DNA from: Oscillospiraceae bacterium
Lineage (GTDB): Bacteria > Bacillota > Clostridia > Oscillospirales > Ruminococcaceae
Assembly: GCA_016281125.1 (NCBI GenBank)
Contig: JAEEIA010000010.1
Coordinates: 62,001-126,000 of the forward strand
DNA: 64,000 nt
Reading direction: 5' to 3'
Shown: positions 1 to 9,434 of the stretch, in pieces
Numbering within the stretch: position 1 is the first letter of the stretch
Layout: each line of letters opens with the position of its first letter
Made by a program: the position numbers and the translations under genes
The notes under the pieces: model-generated
The model's database searches: none
Told to the model about the DNA's origin: nothing
The model's input: the letters and a program-made list of their open reading frames with translations, nothing else

Positions 1-300
1 GGCAGATTCGGCAAATTCCTTGCGTGCTCCGGCTTCCCGGACTGCCGCAACACCAAGAAGATCGTCACGCCGACCAAGGGCTTCTGCCCGCTGTGCGGCA
101 AGAAGATCATTCTGAAAAAATCCAAGAAGGGCCGCAGCTTCTACGGCTGCGAGGGCTATCCGGAGTGCAACTTCATGACGTGGAGCACGCCGGTCGAGGA
201 CCGCTGCCCGAAGTGCAAGAATACGCTGTTCAAAAAGGGCGGCAGAGCCGGCAAGCTCGTCTGTGAGAAGCCGGACTGCGGCTATGAGCGACCGCTGTGA
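1..300 (+). CDS. topA: DNA topoisomerase I, C-terminal zinc-ribbon end (partial)
   Basis: Only the last 99 codons are present; the gene enters from the left edge in frame 1 and stops at 298-300. The residues form consecutive Cys-pair zinc ribbons, with motifs such as CSGFPDC, CPLCGKK, CEGYPEC, CPKCKN and CEKPDCGY. This is typical of the C-terminal tail of bacterial type IA topoisomerase I, where the ribbons help bind single-stranded DNA. The catalytic part lies outside the window. The stop overlaps the GTG start of trmFO (GTGA, 297-300), so the two are probably translationally coupled. topA-trmFO is a common Firmicutes order, which supports the name. Confidence 0.93.
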   Translation, partial: GRFGKFLACSGFPDCRNTKKIVTPTKGFCPLCGKKIILKKSKKGRSFYGCEGYPECNFMTWSTPVEDRCPKCKNTLFKKGGRAGKLVCEKPDCGYERPL

Positions 301-1610
301 GTGCGGTGACGGTCGTCGGCGCGGGCATGGCCGGCTGTGAGGCTGCATGGGCGGCCGCACAGGCCGGGCTTTCCGTGACGCTGTACGAGATGAAGCCGGT
401 GAAGTTTTCTCCGGCGCATCATTCACCGGATTTCGCCGAGCTGGTCTGCTCCAATTCGCTCAAGGCCTCGCGGATTGATTCCGCAGCCGGTCTGCTCAAG
501 GAGGAGATGCGGCGGCTGGGCTCCCTGCTGGTGCCCTGCGCAGAGGCATGTGCCGTGGAGGCGGGCGGTGCGCTCGCCGTGGACAGAGAACAGTTTTCGC
601 GGCTTGTGACCGAAAAAATCCGCAGCCACGAAAAGATTACCGTTGTCAACGAGGAGATCACGGAGATTCCGTCAGGGCAGGTGATTATCGCAACCGGCCC
701 GCTGACCTCCGATGCGCTTCATGCACCGATTGCGGCGCTGACCGGTAAATCGCTGTATTTTTACGATGCCGCCGCGCCGATCGTCACAGGCGAGAGCATT
801 GACCTTGACCGCGCGTTCTATGCGTCGCGGTACGGCAAGGGGACAGCGGATTATCTGAACTGCCCGATGACGAAAGAGGAATACCTCGCATTCCACGAGG
901 CACTGATCCATGCGGAATCCGCGCCGCTGCACGATTTTGAGCAGGAGGCGCTCCGCGTATACGAGGGCTGCATGCCGGTCGAAGTGCTGGCAAAGCGCGG
1001 CGAGGACGCAATCCGCTACGGCATGATGAAGCCGGTCGGTCTGACCGATCCGCATACCGGAAAGCGCCCGTATGCCGTTGTGCAGCTTCGCAAGGAGAAC
1101 CGCGAGGGAACGCTCTGGAATCTGGTAGGGTTTCAGACAAACCTCAGATGGGGCGAGCAAAAGCGCGTCTTTTCAATGATTCCGGGGCTGGAGCATGCGG
1201 AGTTTGTCCGCTACGGCGTGATGCACCGCAACAGCTTTCTGGATTCGCCGCGGCTGCTCGATCCGACCTATGCGCTCCGGAAGGAGCCGCGCATCCGCTT
1301 TGCCGGGCAGATGACCGGCGTGGAGGGGTATATGGAATCTGCGGGGAGCGGGATCCTTGCAGGACTGAATACCGTGCGTGCGGTGAATGGGGAACCGCCG
1401 CTGATTCTCCCGCGGGAAACGATGCTCGGTGCGCTGACCGCCTATATTACAGATCCGTATCAGGAAAATTTGCAGCCGATGGGAGCGAATATGGGGATCC
1501 TCCCGATGCCGGCTGAGAAATTCCGCGGAAAGGACGGCAAGCAGCGGAAATATCAGGCGTATGCAGACAGAGCGCTTGCTGCACTGGATGCGGCGCTTGC
1601 AGCGTCATAA
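297..1610 (+). CDS. trmFO: Methylenetetrahydrofolate-tRNA-(uracil-5-)-methyltransferase TrmFO
   Basis: This 437-residue FAD protein should make the 5-methyluridine at position 54 of tRNA using methylene-THF and FADH2. The N-terminus has the dinucleotide-binding motif VVGAGMAGCEAAW. The characteristic segment ELVCSNSLKA follows, and the C-terminal family signature is MTGVEGYMESAGSG. Length fits the family (about 435-440). It starts with GTG at 297, overlapping the topA stop by four bases, so no separate ribosome site is expected. The next 130 bp hold no gene that I can see. Confidence 0.96.
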   Translation: MSAVTVVGAGMAGCEAAWAAAQAGLSVTLYEMKPVKFSPAHHSPDFAELVCSNSLKASRIDSAAGLLKEEMRRLGSLLVPCAEACAVEAGGALAVDREQFSRLVTEKIRSHEKITVVNEEITEIPSGQVIIATGPLTSDALHAPIAALTGKSLYFYDAAAPIVTGESIDLDRAFYASRYGKGTADYLNCPMTKEEYLAFHEALIHAESAPLHDFEQEALRVYEGCMPVEVLAKRGEDAIRYGMMKPVGLTDPHTGKRPYAVVQLRKENREGTLWNLVGFQTNLRWGEQKRVFSMIPGLEHAEFVRYGVMHRNSFLDSPRLLDPTYALRKEPRIRFAGQMTGVEGYMESAGSGILAGLNTVRAVNGEPPLILPRETMLGALTAYITDPYQENLQPMGANMGILPMPAEKFRGKDGKQRKYQAYADRALAALDAALAAS

Positions 1611-1743
1611 TACAGATAAAATAGAAAAGTCTTACGGAAAGAGAAACAGATTCAGACGCAGATGCGGGATGCCGGACGGGGAAACCGGCGCCCGGGAAAT
1701 CATCTGCAAACACAAATGTTTTGGGTGAAATAGGAGAATTGCG

Positions 1744-1932
1744 ATGAAGAATACGGTTCTGATCCTCTGGATCGTCTGGACGGTACTGACGCTTGCGTGT
1801 GCAGGCTTTGCACTGATGTTCCGCGGTGAGATGTATACGCATCTTGCATGTGTGACACTGATGACGGACATTCTGTTCGGCCTGCTCTGCTGTGCTGTAA
1901 TCCAGAAAGAGAATGTCCGGAAAAAGAAATAA
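1744..1932 (+). CDS. Small two-helix membrane protein, unknown
   Basis: A 62-residue frame starts at ATG 1744 behind an acceptable site (AGGAGA, about 6 nt upstream). It encodes two hydrophobic segments, about residues 4-25 and 35-52, joined by a short polar turn (RGEMY) and followed by a basic tail ENVRKKK. I recognise no family. It sits between trmFO and plsX and points the same way. A Cys pair (LLCCA) lies in the second helix. The ribosome site and clean two-helix design make a real gene likely, but small hydrophobic frames can arise by chance. Confidence 0.6.
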   Translation: MKNTVLILWIVWTVLTLACAGFALMFRGEMYTHLACVTLMTDILFGLLCCAVIQKENVRKKK

Positions 1933-1988
1933 GCTATCCCGCAGAGCCTCAGCGTTCTGCAAAAATCCTGAAAAGAGGTTGATCCATT

Positions 1989-3005
1989 ATGCGGATTATT
2001 TTAGATGCGATGGGCGGCGACAATGCCCCGCTTGCACCGCTGGAGGGCGCTGCAAGAGCCGTAAAGGAGCTGGGCGTTGAGGTCGTGCTCAGCGGCGACG
2101 AGAACAAGATCAAGGCGCTGGCAGCCGAACACGGAATCTCTCTGGACGGCATCACGCTGCTTCATACCGATGAGGTCATCACGATGGAGGATCAGCCGAC
2201 CGATGTGGTCAAGGCGAAGAAGAACTGCTCGATGGCGCTCGGCATGCAGGCGCTGGCCGACGGCAAGGGCGATGCATTTGTATCCGCCGGAAATTCCGGC
2301 GCGCTGCTGGTCGGCGCCACGATGATCCCGCGCCGGATCAAGGGCATCAAGCGCGCGGCGATGGCGCCGCTGCTGCCGACGAACACCGGCCATGCGATTC
2401 TGATGGACGGCGGCGCGAACACGGAATGCCGTCCGGAAATGCTGGAGCAGTTCGGCATCATGGGCAGCATCTATATGGAAAAGGTCATGGGGATCGAACG
2501 CCCGCGCGTCGCGCTGATCAACAACGGCGCGGAGGAGTGCAAGGGCAGAGAGCTGGAGCAGGAAACCTATCAGCTGCTGCAAAAGGCAGATGTCAATTTT
2601 GTCGGCAACATCGAGGGCAGAGATGTCCCCTCCGGTGATGCAGACGTCCTTGTGACGGACGGCTTCACCGGCAATATCGTGCTGAAGCTCTATGAGGGGC
2701 TCGGCAAGTTCTTTGCGGGCAAGATCCGGGAAATGTTCACGGGCGCCGGAAAAATCGGCGCAATCTTCATGATGGATAAGCTCAGTGCGCTCAAGGATTC
2801 CTTTGATTACAAAAAGGTCGGCGGCGCAGTGCTGCTCGGTATTTCCAGACCGGTCATCAAGGCGCACGGCAGTTCGGACGGCGAGGCGTTTTTCCATGCA
2901 GTCCGGCAGGCAAAGAACTGCGTGGACGGCAGAATCTGCGAAACCATCGCAGAGGCGCTTGCCGCACGGAAGGAGCAGGAGAAGGCAGACGGATCGGATG
3001 CATGA
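1989..3005 (+). CDS. plsX: Phosphate acyltransferase PlsX
   Basis: This 338-residue enzyme converts acyl-ACP and phosphate into acyl-phosphate, the acyl donor for PlsY in phospholipid synthesis. It is a peripheral membrane enzyme. The start RIILDAMGGDNAP is the family hallmark, and the segments SAGNSGALL and VTDGFTGNIVLK are also typical. A GAGG site lies about 10 nt upstream of ATG 1989. The gene is 18 bp from rnc. acpP, often found between plsX and rnc in Firmicutes, is missing here. Length matches the family (330-345). Confidence 0.97.
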   Translation: MRIILDAMGGDNAPLAPLEGAARAVKELGVEVVLSGDENKIKALAAEHGISLDGITLLHTDEVITMEDQPTDVVKAKKNCSMALGMQALADGKGDAFVSAGNSGALLVGATMIPRRIKGIKRAAMAPLLPTNTGHAILMDGGANTECRPEMLEQFGIMGSIYMEKVMGIERPRVALINNGAEECKGRELEQETYQLLQKADVNFVGNIEGRDVPSGDADVLVTDGFTGNIVLKLYEGLGKFFAGKIREMFTGAGKIGAIFMMDKLSALKDSFDYKKVGGAVLLGISRPVIKAHGSSDGEAFFHAVRQAKNCVDGRICETIAEALAARKEQEKADGSDA

Positions 3006-3023
3006 TCCGCAGGAGGCATAAAC

Positions 3024-3716
3024 ATGGGAGCAAGACCGCAAACGGAATTTGAAGCAAGGATCGGCTATACATTCAAAAACGCCGCGCTGCTGACAGAGGC
3101 GCTCTGTCATTCGTCCTACGCGAATGAAAAGCGCGGGACGCTGCGCTGCAATGAGCGTCTGGAATTTCTCGGGGACAGCGTGCTTTCCATCGTTGTGTCC
3201 AATCATCTGTTCCGGAGCTGTACGCATCTGCCGGAGGGCGAGCTGACCAAGATCCGCGCGTCGCTGGTCTGCGAAAAGTCACTGTTTGAGTGGGCAAAGC
3301 AGATCGGGCTCGGGGAATACCTGCTGCTCGGCCACGGCGAGGATCAGTCCGGCGGCAGAACGCGCCCCTCGATCCTTTCGGATGCATTTGAGGCGGTGAT
3401 CGCCGCAATGTTTCTGGACGGCGGCATGGAGGCCGTCACGCCGTATATTTTACAGTTTTTGCCGGCGAAGTTTGACCGCCCCTCGGAGGCGTTCCACGAC
3501 TACAAGACCGTGCTGCAGGAGGTCATCCAGCAGAACCCGGAGGAGCATGTGGAATATGTGCTCGTCGGGGAGGACGGCCCCGATCACGCCAAGCTGTTCC
3601 ATATGGAGGTGCGGCTCAATTCCAATGTGATCGGCAGAGGCTCCGGCAAATCCAAGAAGATTGCGGAGCAGATGGCAGCCAAGGAAGCGCTGATGCTCAT
3701 GGGTGAGCAGATTTAA
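3024..3716 (+). CDS. rnc: Ribonuclease III
   Basis: This 230-residue double-strand RNA endonuclease matures rRNA and trims structured mRNAs. The signature NERLEFLGDSVLS (about residues 42-54) carries the catalytic acidic residues. The second metal-binding segment is SDAFEAVIAAMFLDGG. A double-stranded RNA-binding domain fills about residues 155-228, ending KKIAEQMAAKEALM. ATG 3024 follows a strong AGGAGG site. It lies in the plsX-rnc-smc order known from other Firmicutes. Confidence 0.97.
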   Translation: MGARPQTEFEARIGYTFKNAALLTEALCHSSYANEKRGTLRCNERLEFLGDSVLSIVVSNHLFRSCTHLPEGELTKIRASLVCEKSLFEWAKQIGLGEYLLLGHGEDQSGGRTRPSILSDAFEAVIAAMFLDGGMEAVTPYILQFLPAKFDRPSEAFHDYKTVLQEVIQQNPEEHVEYVLVGEDGPDHAKLFHMEVRLNSNVIGRGSGKSKKIAEQMAAKEALMLMGEQI

Positions 3717-3747
3717 TCGGTGCGTACATGACAGGAAAGGACATTTC

Positions 3748-4284
3748 ATGGATACGAAAACCGTGTGTGCGCTGCTGACGGATTCTCACCGCTTTGCAGA
3801 AACAGCCCTGCATTTGCAGTGGGCGGATACCGGCGTTGTGCATATCGAGCGGGCAGATCAGAATGTTCACTGGGTATTTCTCACGGAGATCCGCTTTCCG
3901 GCGGGATATGTCGCTGCACATCTTGCAGAAGCTGTTGTTCAGGCGGATATTACGCATCTTTGCTGCACGGAGGAGCTGCCCGCGGATTGCTTTGCGCATA
4001 TGAACGCGGAGGAACGGATGCAGCATCTGGAGATGTTTGCGCCTGATTATTTTTATAAGCCGGAGGAATTCGGCCGGTCCCTCGGGTGCTGGACGCCGGA
4101 GATCTATGCAGAGGAACTGCAAAAGCACCGCGGCGAATCGGATTTTGCGGCGCAGTTTTTCCCGCTGTTTGAACGGGAGAATGAGATGATTTACATCGGA
4201 ATGCACGGGTGTACGCCCTGCTTGGATTATATCACGGTCAGCGGTGACACGGTTCTGATGACAACGCTCAGCGTTTGCTGCTGA
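3748..4284 (+). CDS. Hypothetical 178-residue soluble protein
   Basis: I choose ATG 3748 (MDTKTVCALLTDSH) because AGGAAAGG ends 7 nt upstream; the frame is open further back to 3703, but that would overlap rnc. The protein is acidic, with no signal peptide or membrane segment. It has aromatic-rich stretches (FAPDYFYKPEEFG) and five cysteines, two of them at the very end (SVCC). I recognise no family. It sits between rnc and smc with 31-33 bp gaps, so it is probably co-transcribed with them. Nothing in the sequence gives a function. Confidence 0.75.
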   Translation: MDTKTVCALLTDSHRFAETALHLQWADTGVVHIERADQNVHWVFLTEIRFPAGYVAAHLAEAVVQADITHLCCTEELPADCFAHMNAEERMQHLEMFAPDYFYKPEEFGRSLGCWTPEIYAEELQKHRGESDFAAQFFPLFERENEMIYIGMHGCTPCLDYITVSGDTVLMTTLSVCC

Positions 4285-4317
4285 TACAGGACGTATAAAA
4301 ATGGAGAATGCAGATCA

Positions 4318-7300
4318 ATGTATTTGAAATCGCTGGAGCTTCAGGGCTTCAAATCGTTTCCGGATAAGATCACGCTGACCTTTGACGAGGGCCTGACCGC
4401 AGTTGTCGGCCCGAACGGCAGCGGAAAGAGCAATATCGGCGACGCGGTGCGCTGGGTGCTCGGCGAGCAGTCCACAAAGGAGCTGCGCGGCAAGAGCATG
4501 GAGGATGTGATTTTCTCCGGCACCAAAACGCGCAAGCCGATGGGCTTTGCAGCGGTAACGCTGACCATTGACAACAGTGACCATGCGCTCTCCGATCCGG
4601 AACCGGAGGTCGCGGTCACGCGAAGGCTCTACCGCAGCGGCGACAGTGAATATCTGATCAACGGAAAAAACGTCCGTCTGAAGGACGTCAACGAGCTGTT
4701 CATGGATACCGGCCTCGGCCGTGACGGCTATGCAATCATCGGACAGGGACGCATCGCGGAGATCGTCGGTGCAAAGTCCAATGAACGGCGTGATATTTTT
4801 GAGGAGGCAGCGGGCGTATCGAAGTTCCGCTACCGCAAGCAGGAGGCCGAGCGGAAGCTCTCGCAGGCGCAGGACAACCTGCTGCGCCTGACGGACATCA
4901 CCGCGGAGCTGGAAGGCCGTATCGGGCCGCTGAAAACGCAGGCGGAAAAAGCAGAGAAATACCTGGTGCTTGCTGCGGAGCGCAGAAAGCTCGAGGTATC
5001 CTTCTGGGTATACCGCCTGAACCGCCAGACGGCGCAGCTGCAAACGCTCTCGGACAGCTATTTGCAGCTGACTGCGGAATATGAAAATCTGGAAAGCGAC
5101 CTGCACCGCAGTGAAGAAGCATTGCAGCTCGCGTTTCAGGATATGCAGCAGGCAACGGTGGATATCGAGCAGCTGCAAAACAGGATTGTCGCCTCGGAGC
5201 AGGAAAATGCGGAGGTGACCGCCTCGATTGCGGTCTGTGAGAACGAAATCCGCCACAGCAATGAGAAAATCACATCGCTGGAGGCGCAGCGCGGACAGTT
5301 GAACGATTCCGGCGATTCATGGGAGAAAAAGCTCGCAGAGCAGGACGCGTATCTGGATACGCTCTCTGACCGGCAGAATGTGCTGACGCAGGAAATCGCC
5401 GCGCAGGAGCAGGCGCTGGCCGAGCTTGACCGGCAAGGAACGGCGCAGAACGATACGGTCACCGGGCAGGATACTGCGCTCCGGAAGCTGTATTTGCAGC
5501 AGAACGAGCAGCGCGTCCGGATTCAGAGCATTCTGCATGACCGTGCGGAAACCGCGGATATGATCCGGCGTGCGGAGGCGGACGGCTCGTCCGTAGCAGA
5601 GCGCCTCCGGGAATACGGCAAAGAGGAGCAGAAGCTGCAAAAGCAGGCGGAAGCCGCCGGGCAGAAGATCGCGGAGCAGCAGAACCGGCTTGCGGGCTTC
5701 AAGCAGCTCGCGGGCATCCGGGAACAGAAATATCAGCAGGCACTGGACAAACTGAATCAGTGCAGCAGCGAATACCAGCAGGTGCAGCAGAAGCAGCGGA
5801 TCCTGCGGGATCTGGAGCAGAACATGGAGGGCTATGCCGGCAGCGTCCGGCAGATCCTCAAGGTCGCCGGCAGCGGACGCATCGGCGGTGTCCACGGTAC
5901 CGTGGCGCAGCGCATCACGGTTGCCCCGGAATACGGCACGGCGATTGAAACCGCGCTGGGCGGCGCGCTGCAAAACCTGATTGTGGAAAACGAGGAAACC
6001 GCCAAGCGCTGCATCCGTTATCTGAAAGAGGTGCGCGGCGGCAGAGCGACATTCCTGCCGCTGACGACGATCAAGGGCGGCAGACTGCGCGAGCAGCTGG
6101 ACGGCACAGAGGGCTTTGTCGCGCTCGCGTGCGATCTGGTGAAATACGATGCGGTGTACCGCAATGTCATGGAAAATCTGCTGGGCAGAATTGCCGTTGC
6201 GGAGGACATTGATTCTGCGACGAATCTTGCGCGGAAATTCGGCTACCGGTTCCGCATTGTCACGCTGGACGGCCAGGTGATTCACTCCGGCGGTTCGTTC
6301 ACGGGCGGTTCGGCCGCGCGGTCTGCGGGCGTCATCACCAGAACGCATGAGCTGGAGGAGGCCGCGGAGAAGCTCAGAACGCTCGAAGCAGAGCAGGAAA
6401 CGCTGAAAGCGGAGGCTGCAAAGCGTAAGGCAGAATGGGCAAAGCTGCTGACCGATACCGAGGGCGCGCAGGCGCTCATCAATGAGTATCAGAATGCGCA
6501 GAATGATGTGCAGCAGCAGATTGCGGCATTGCAGGTGCGTGCGGCATCGGACAGGGCATGGCAGGAGAATGAAGCGGAGCAGCGGCAGCGTCTGAATGAA
6601 AAGATCGTGCAGCTGCAAGCCGCAGAAGCTGAGGCGCAGTCCGCACTGGGTGAACTGGAGCAGCAGATCAAAGCAGCAGAGGAACAGCTGCGGCTGGATT
6701 CCGAAACGCAGATCCGGCTCCACAGCGAGCAGGAGATGCTGACGCAGCAGATTGCGCAGCAGCGGATCCGGCAGGCAGAGCTTGCCAAGGATCTGGAAAA
6801 CGAGCGCCACAAGCGCATCAATATGGCGCAGTCCATGGAACAGGCGGCGGATCAGATTGCCGCACTGGAGGAGAATATCCGGCAGGAAAAGGCGAATATT
6901 TCTGAGAAGCAGCAGGAGATTTCGCTGCTGACGTCCGGGCAGGAGGCACGCCGCACTGCAATCACCGAAATGCAGAACGAGATCGGCAAGCTGCGCCGGA
7001 TCCACGAGGAAAAGGAGCGCCATACCCGCGAAATTCAGGACGGCATCGGCGCGCTGCGGGATGCCAAGGAGAAGCAGTCTGCGGAGCGCACCAGAGTCGA
7101 GGAGCGGCAGAACAATGTGCAGCATGAAATCGACGATCTGGTGTTCCGCTTGCAGGATTCCTACGAGCTGACGCGCACGGAGGCAGAGGCTGAGGCACAG
7201 CCGGTCGAGAACGTCAAGGAGGCGGAAACGCAGCTCAGTTCGCTGAAAAACCGCATCCGCGCACTCGGCACGGTCAATGTTGCGGCAGTGGACGAATACA

Positions 7301-7875
7301 AGGAAGTGTCAGAGCGCTACACGTTCATGACCGGTCAGATCAAGGATATTGAGCAGGCGAAGACAGAACTGGAGCAGCTCATCGCGCAGCTGACCGCTGA
7401 CATGTGCGTGATTTTCCAGGAGAGCTTCACGAAGATCAACAAGTATTTCGGGGAGATTTTCACCGAGCTGTTCGGCGGCGGCAGTGCCTCGCTGGAGCTG
7501 ACCGATCCGGATCATATTCTCGAATCCGGCATTGAGATCAAGGTTGCGCCGCCCGGCAAGGTCATCAAGAATCTGATTGCACTGTCCGGCGGTGAGCAGT
7601 CTTTTGTTGCGATTTGTATTTATTTTGCGATTTTGAAGCTGCGTCCGGCACCGTTCTGTATTCTGGACGAGATTGACGCGGCGCTGGACGAGGTCAACGT
7701 GCGCAAATACGCGCAGTATCTGAAACACTTCTTCGGACAGGTGCAGTTTGTCGTCGTGACGCACAGACGCTCTGCCATGGACGAAGCCAATGTGCTGTAC
7801 GGCGTCACCATGCAGGAGGACGGCGTTTCAAGATTACTGCGGCTTGACCAGAGCGGCGAAGCGATTACTGATTAA
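4318..7875 (+). CDS. smc: Chromosome segregation protein SMC
   Basis: This 1185-residue condensin ATPase compacts and separates chromosomes together with ScpA and ScpB, which are not in the window. The N-terminal head has Walker A GPNGSGKS (residues 31-38). Two long Gln/Glu/Ala-rich coiled-coil arms flank a hinge domain, about residues 500-640, which includes GGVHGTVAQ and TALGGALQN. The C-terminal head has the ABC signature LSGGEQ and Walker B FCILDEIDAALDE. Length is normal for bacterial SMC. The smc-ftsY order is conserved in Firmicutes. A MITE-like element begins right after the stop codon. Confidence 0.98.
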   Translation: MYLKSLELQGFKSFPDKITLTFDEGLTAVVGPNGSGKSNIGDAVRWVLGEQSTKELRGKSMEDVIFSGTKTRKPMGFAAVTLTIDNSDHALSDPEPEVAVTRRLYRSGDSEYLINGKNVRLKDVNELFMDTGLGRDGYAIIGQGRIAEIVGAKSNERRDIFEEAAGVSKFRYRKQEAERKLSQAQDNLLRLTDITAELEGRIGPLKTQAEKAEKYLVLAAERRKLEVSFWVYRLNRQTAQLQTLSDSYLQLTAEYENLESDLHRSEEALQLAFQDMQQATVDIEQLQNRIVASEQENAEVTASIAVCENEIRHSNEKITSLEAQRGQLNDSGDSWEKKLAEQDAYLDTLSDRQNVLTQEIAAQEQALAELDRQGTAQNDTVTGQDTALRKLYLQQNEQRVRIQSILHDRAETADMIRRAEADGSSVAERLREYGKEEQKLQKQAEAAGQKIAEQQNRLAGFKQLAGIREQKYQQALDKLNQCSSEYQQVQQKQRILRDLEQNMEGYAGSVRQILKVAGSGRIGGVHGTVAQRITVAPEYGTAIETALGGALQNLIVENEETAKRCIRYLKEVRGGRATFLPLTTIKGGRLREQLDGTEGFVALACDLVKYDAVYRNVMENLLGRIAVAEDIDSATNLARKFGYRFRIVTLDGQVIHSGGSFTGGSAARSAGVITRTHELEEAAEKLRTLEAEQETLKAEAAKRKAEWAKLLTDTEGAQALINEYQNAQNDVQQQIAALQVRAASDRAWQENEAEQRQRLNEKIVQLQAAEAEAQSALGELEQQIKAAEEQLRLDSETQIRLHSEQEMLTQQIAQQRIRQAELAKDLENERHKRINMAQSMEQAADQIAALEENIRQEKANISEKQQEISLLTSGQEARRTAITEMQNEIGKLRRIHEEKERHTREIQDGIGALRDAKEKQSAERTRVEERQNNVQHEIDDLVFRLQDSYELTRTEAEAEAQPVENVKEAETQLSSLKNRIRALGTVNVAAVDEYKEVSERYTFMTGQIKDIEQAKTELEQLIAQLTADMCVIFQESFTKINKYFGEIFTELFGGGSASLELTDPDHILESGIEIKVAPPGKVIKNLIALSGGEQSFVAICIYFAILKLRPAPFCILDEIDAALDEVNVRKYAQYLKHFFGQVQFVVVTHRRSAMDEANVLYGVTMQEDGVSRLLRLDQSGEAITD

Positions 7876-8030
7876 GAGGTATCTCCGATGGATTTATAAT
7901 GGGGCTCTGCCTCAACCCCCGCCAAAGGAACACTGTCCCTTTGGAATCCCAAAATAATATCGTCATAATGGGATTCTGAACGGACAATGTTCCCGATTTG
8001 AATCGCCGGAAAGCATGTGCGGGGAGCCGA
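7876..8030. mobile_element. MITE-like inverted-repeat element, copy 1 (decayed right end)
   Basis: This non-coding stretch starts at the base after the smc stop codon and ends before the ftsY ribosome site. Its left end, with CTCCGATGGATTTATAATG, matches the element at 30784-30976, and the match continues through CCCCCGCCA, a small hairpin around GGAC/GTCC and the segment GGGATTCT. The right end, around GAATCGCCGGAAAGC, is a degraded form of the inverted repeat seen intact at 30.9 kb. There is no transposase frame. Because it lies inside the smc-ftsY operon it would be transcribed. Confidence 0.65.
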
Positions 8031-8073
8031 AATCTGATACAGAACATCATCCCGAAAAATAAGGAGAAACAGC

Positions 8074-9390
8074 ATGGGTATCTTTCAAAAGATCCGTGAC
8101 GGTCTGAAAAAAACGCGCGACAGCCTGATGAAGGGCCTGCGGCGGATGCTCGGAACGTTCACAAAGATCGACGAGGAGCTGTTTGAGCAGCTGGAAGAAA
8201 CGATGATCATGGGCGACATGGGCGCGGAAACCGCCGTGCAGATCTGTGACGAACTGCGCGGACTGGTTAAGGAGCGCGGCATCACCGATCCGAATGACAT
8301 CATGGGGCTGATCCAGGAGATCACCTCCGGCATGATGGGCGAGGACGAGGGACTGGATCTTTCCACGAAGCCGTCCGTGGTGCTTGTCATCGGCGTCAAC
8401 GGTGCGGGCAAGACCACGACCATCGGCAAGATGTGCCACCAGATGAAGAATGACGGCAAGCGCGTGCTCGTTGCGGCGGCGGATACGTTCCGTGCGGCGG
8501 CGATTGACCAGCTTGCGGTCTGGACGGAGCGTTCCGGCGCAGAGCTTGTGCGCCATGCCGAGGGCAGTGATCCCGCGGCGGTCGTGTTCGATGCGATCAC
8601 GGCGGCGAAGGCGCGCGGCTGCGACGTCGTCATCTGCGATACCGCAGGCCGTCTGCACAACAAGAAGAATCTGATGCAGGAGCTTGCAAAAATCAACCGC
8701 GTCATCGACCGCGAGGCCGAAGGCTGCGCAAAGGAATGCCTGCTCGTGCTGGATGCCACGACCGGACAGAACGCGGTCAGTCAGGCACGGCTTTTCCAGG
8801 AGGTCGCGCCGATCACCGGTATTGTGCTGACCAAGCTGGACGGCACGGCGAAGGGCGGCATTGTCATTTCGATCCGCAATGAGCTCGGCATTCCGGTCAA
8901 GCTGATCGGCGTGGGCGAGGGCATTGACGATCTCCAGCCGTTTGAGGCAAAGAGCTTTATTGACGCGCTCTTTGACCGTGACGATACCGCGGAGGCTGCG
9001 GAAAGCAGCGCGGAATCCGAAGAAGCGGCGGCGCCTGCGGAACCGGAAGAAGTCATCGAAGAACCCGCAGAGGAAACGGCGGAGGACATCGCAGAGGAAA
9101 TTGCGGAATATGCAGAACCTGCTGCGGAAACCGTACAGACTGCGGCGTCTTGGACCGAACCGGCATTTGCGGAGCCTGTTTCTGAGATTGCGGAAACGGC
9201 GGAAGAAGCCGCAGAAGAGCAGCCGGAACCTCAGCAGGAAATCGCTGCGCCGGTGACGGATACGGTCACGGCTGCCGAGCAGCTTGCAGAGGAAATCGCA
9301 GCTGCTGCGGAGGAACCTGCGGAAGCATCCGCAGAGGAGGAAGCACCGAAGAAAAAGGGCTTCTTCAGCTTCTTCCGGAGAAAGAAATAA
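8074..9390 (+). CDS. ftsY: Signal recognition particle receptor FtsY, with acidic C-terminal extension
   Basis: This SRP-receptor GTPase docks ribosome-SRP complexes at the membrane. The first residues (GIFQKIRDGLKKTRDSLMK) form a basic amphipathic helix, followed by the N domain. The G domain has G1 GVNGAGKTT (residues 107-115), DTAGR and TKLDGTAKGG. The GTPase core ends near residue 300. A tail of about 138 residues follows, dominated by Glu and Ala, and closes with the basic-aromatic KKKGFFSFFRRKK. In most FtsY proteins an acidic A domain, when present, precedes the NG core; here it follows it. ATG 8074 has AAGGAG upstream. Confidence 0.97.
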   Translation: MGIFQKIRDGLKKTRDSLMKGLRRMLGTFTKIDEELFEQLEETMIMGDMGAETAVQICDELRGLVKERGITDPNDIMGLIQEITSGMMGEDEGLDLSTKPSVVLVIGVNGAGKTTTIGKMCHQMKNDGKRVLVAAADTFRAAAIDQLAVWTERSGAELVRHAEGSDPAAVVFDAITAAKARGCDVVICDTAGRLHNKKNLMQELAKINRVIDREAEGCAKECLLVLDATTGQNAVSQARLFQEVAPITGIVLTKLDGTAKGGIVISIRNELGIPVKLIGVGEGIDDLQPFEAKSFIDALFDRDDTAEAAESSAESEEAAAPAEPEEVIEEPAEETAEDIAEEIAEYAEPAAETVQTAASWTEPAFAEPVSEIAETAEEAAEEQPEPQQEIAAPVTDTVTAAEQLAEEIAAAAEEPAEASAEEEAPKKKGFFSFFRRKK

Positions 9391-9434
9391 GCGCGGCATC
9401 TGCCGCTTGACGGGAAATCAGGGAGGTGTGCCGC

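Noticed and set aside
5317-7125. A 602-codon open frame opposite smc
   Set aside because: Coiled-coil codons (GAG, CAG, GCG) leave the reverse strand open. No family match.
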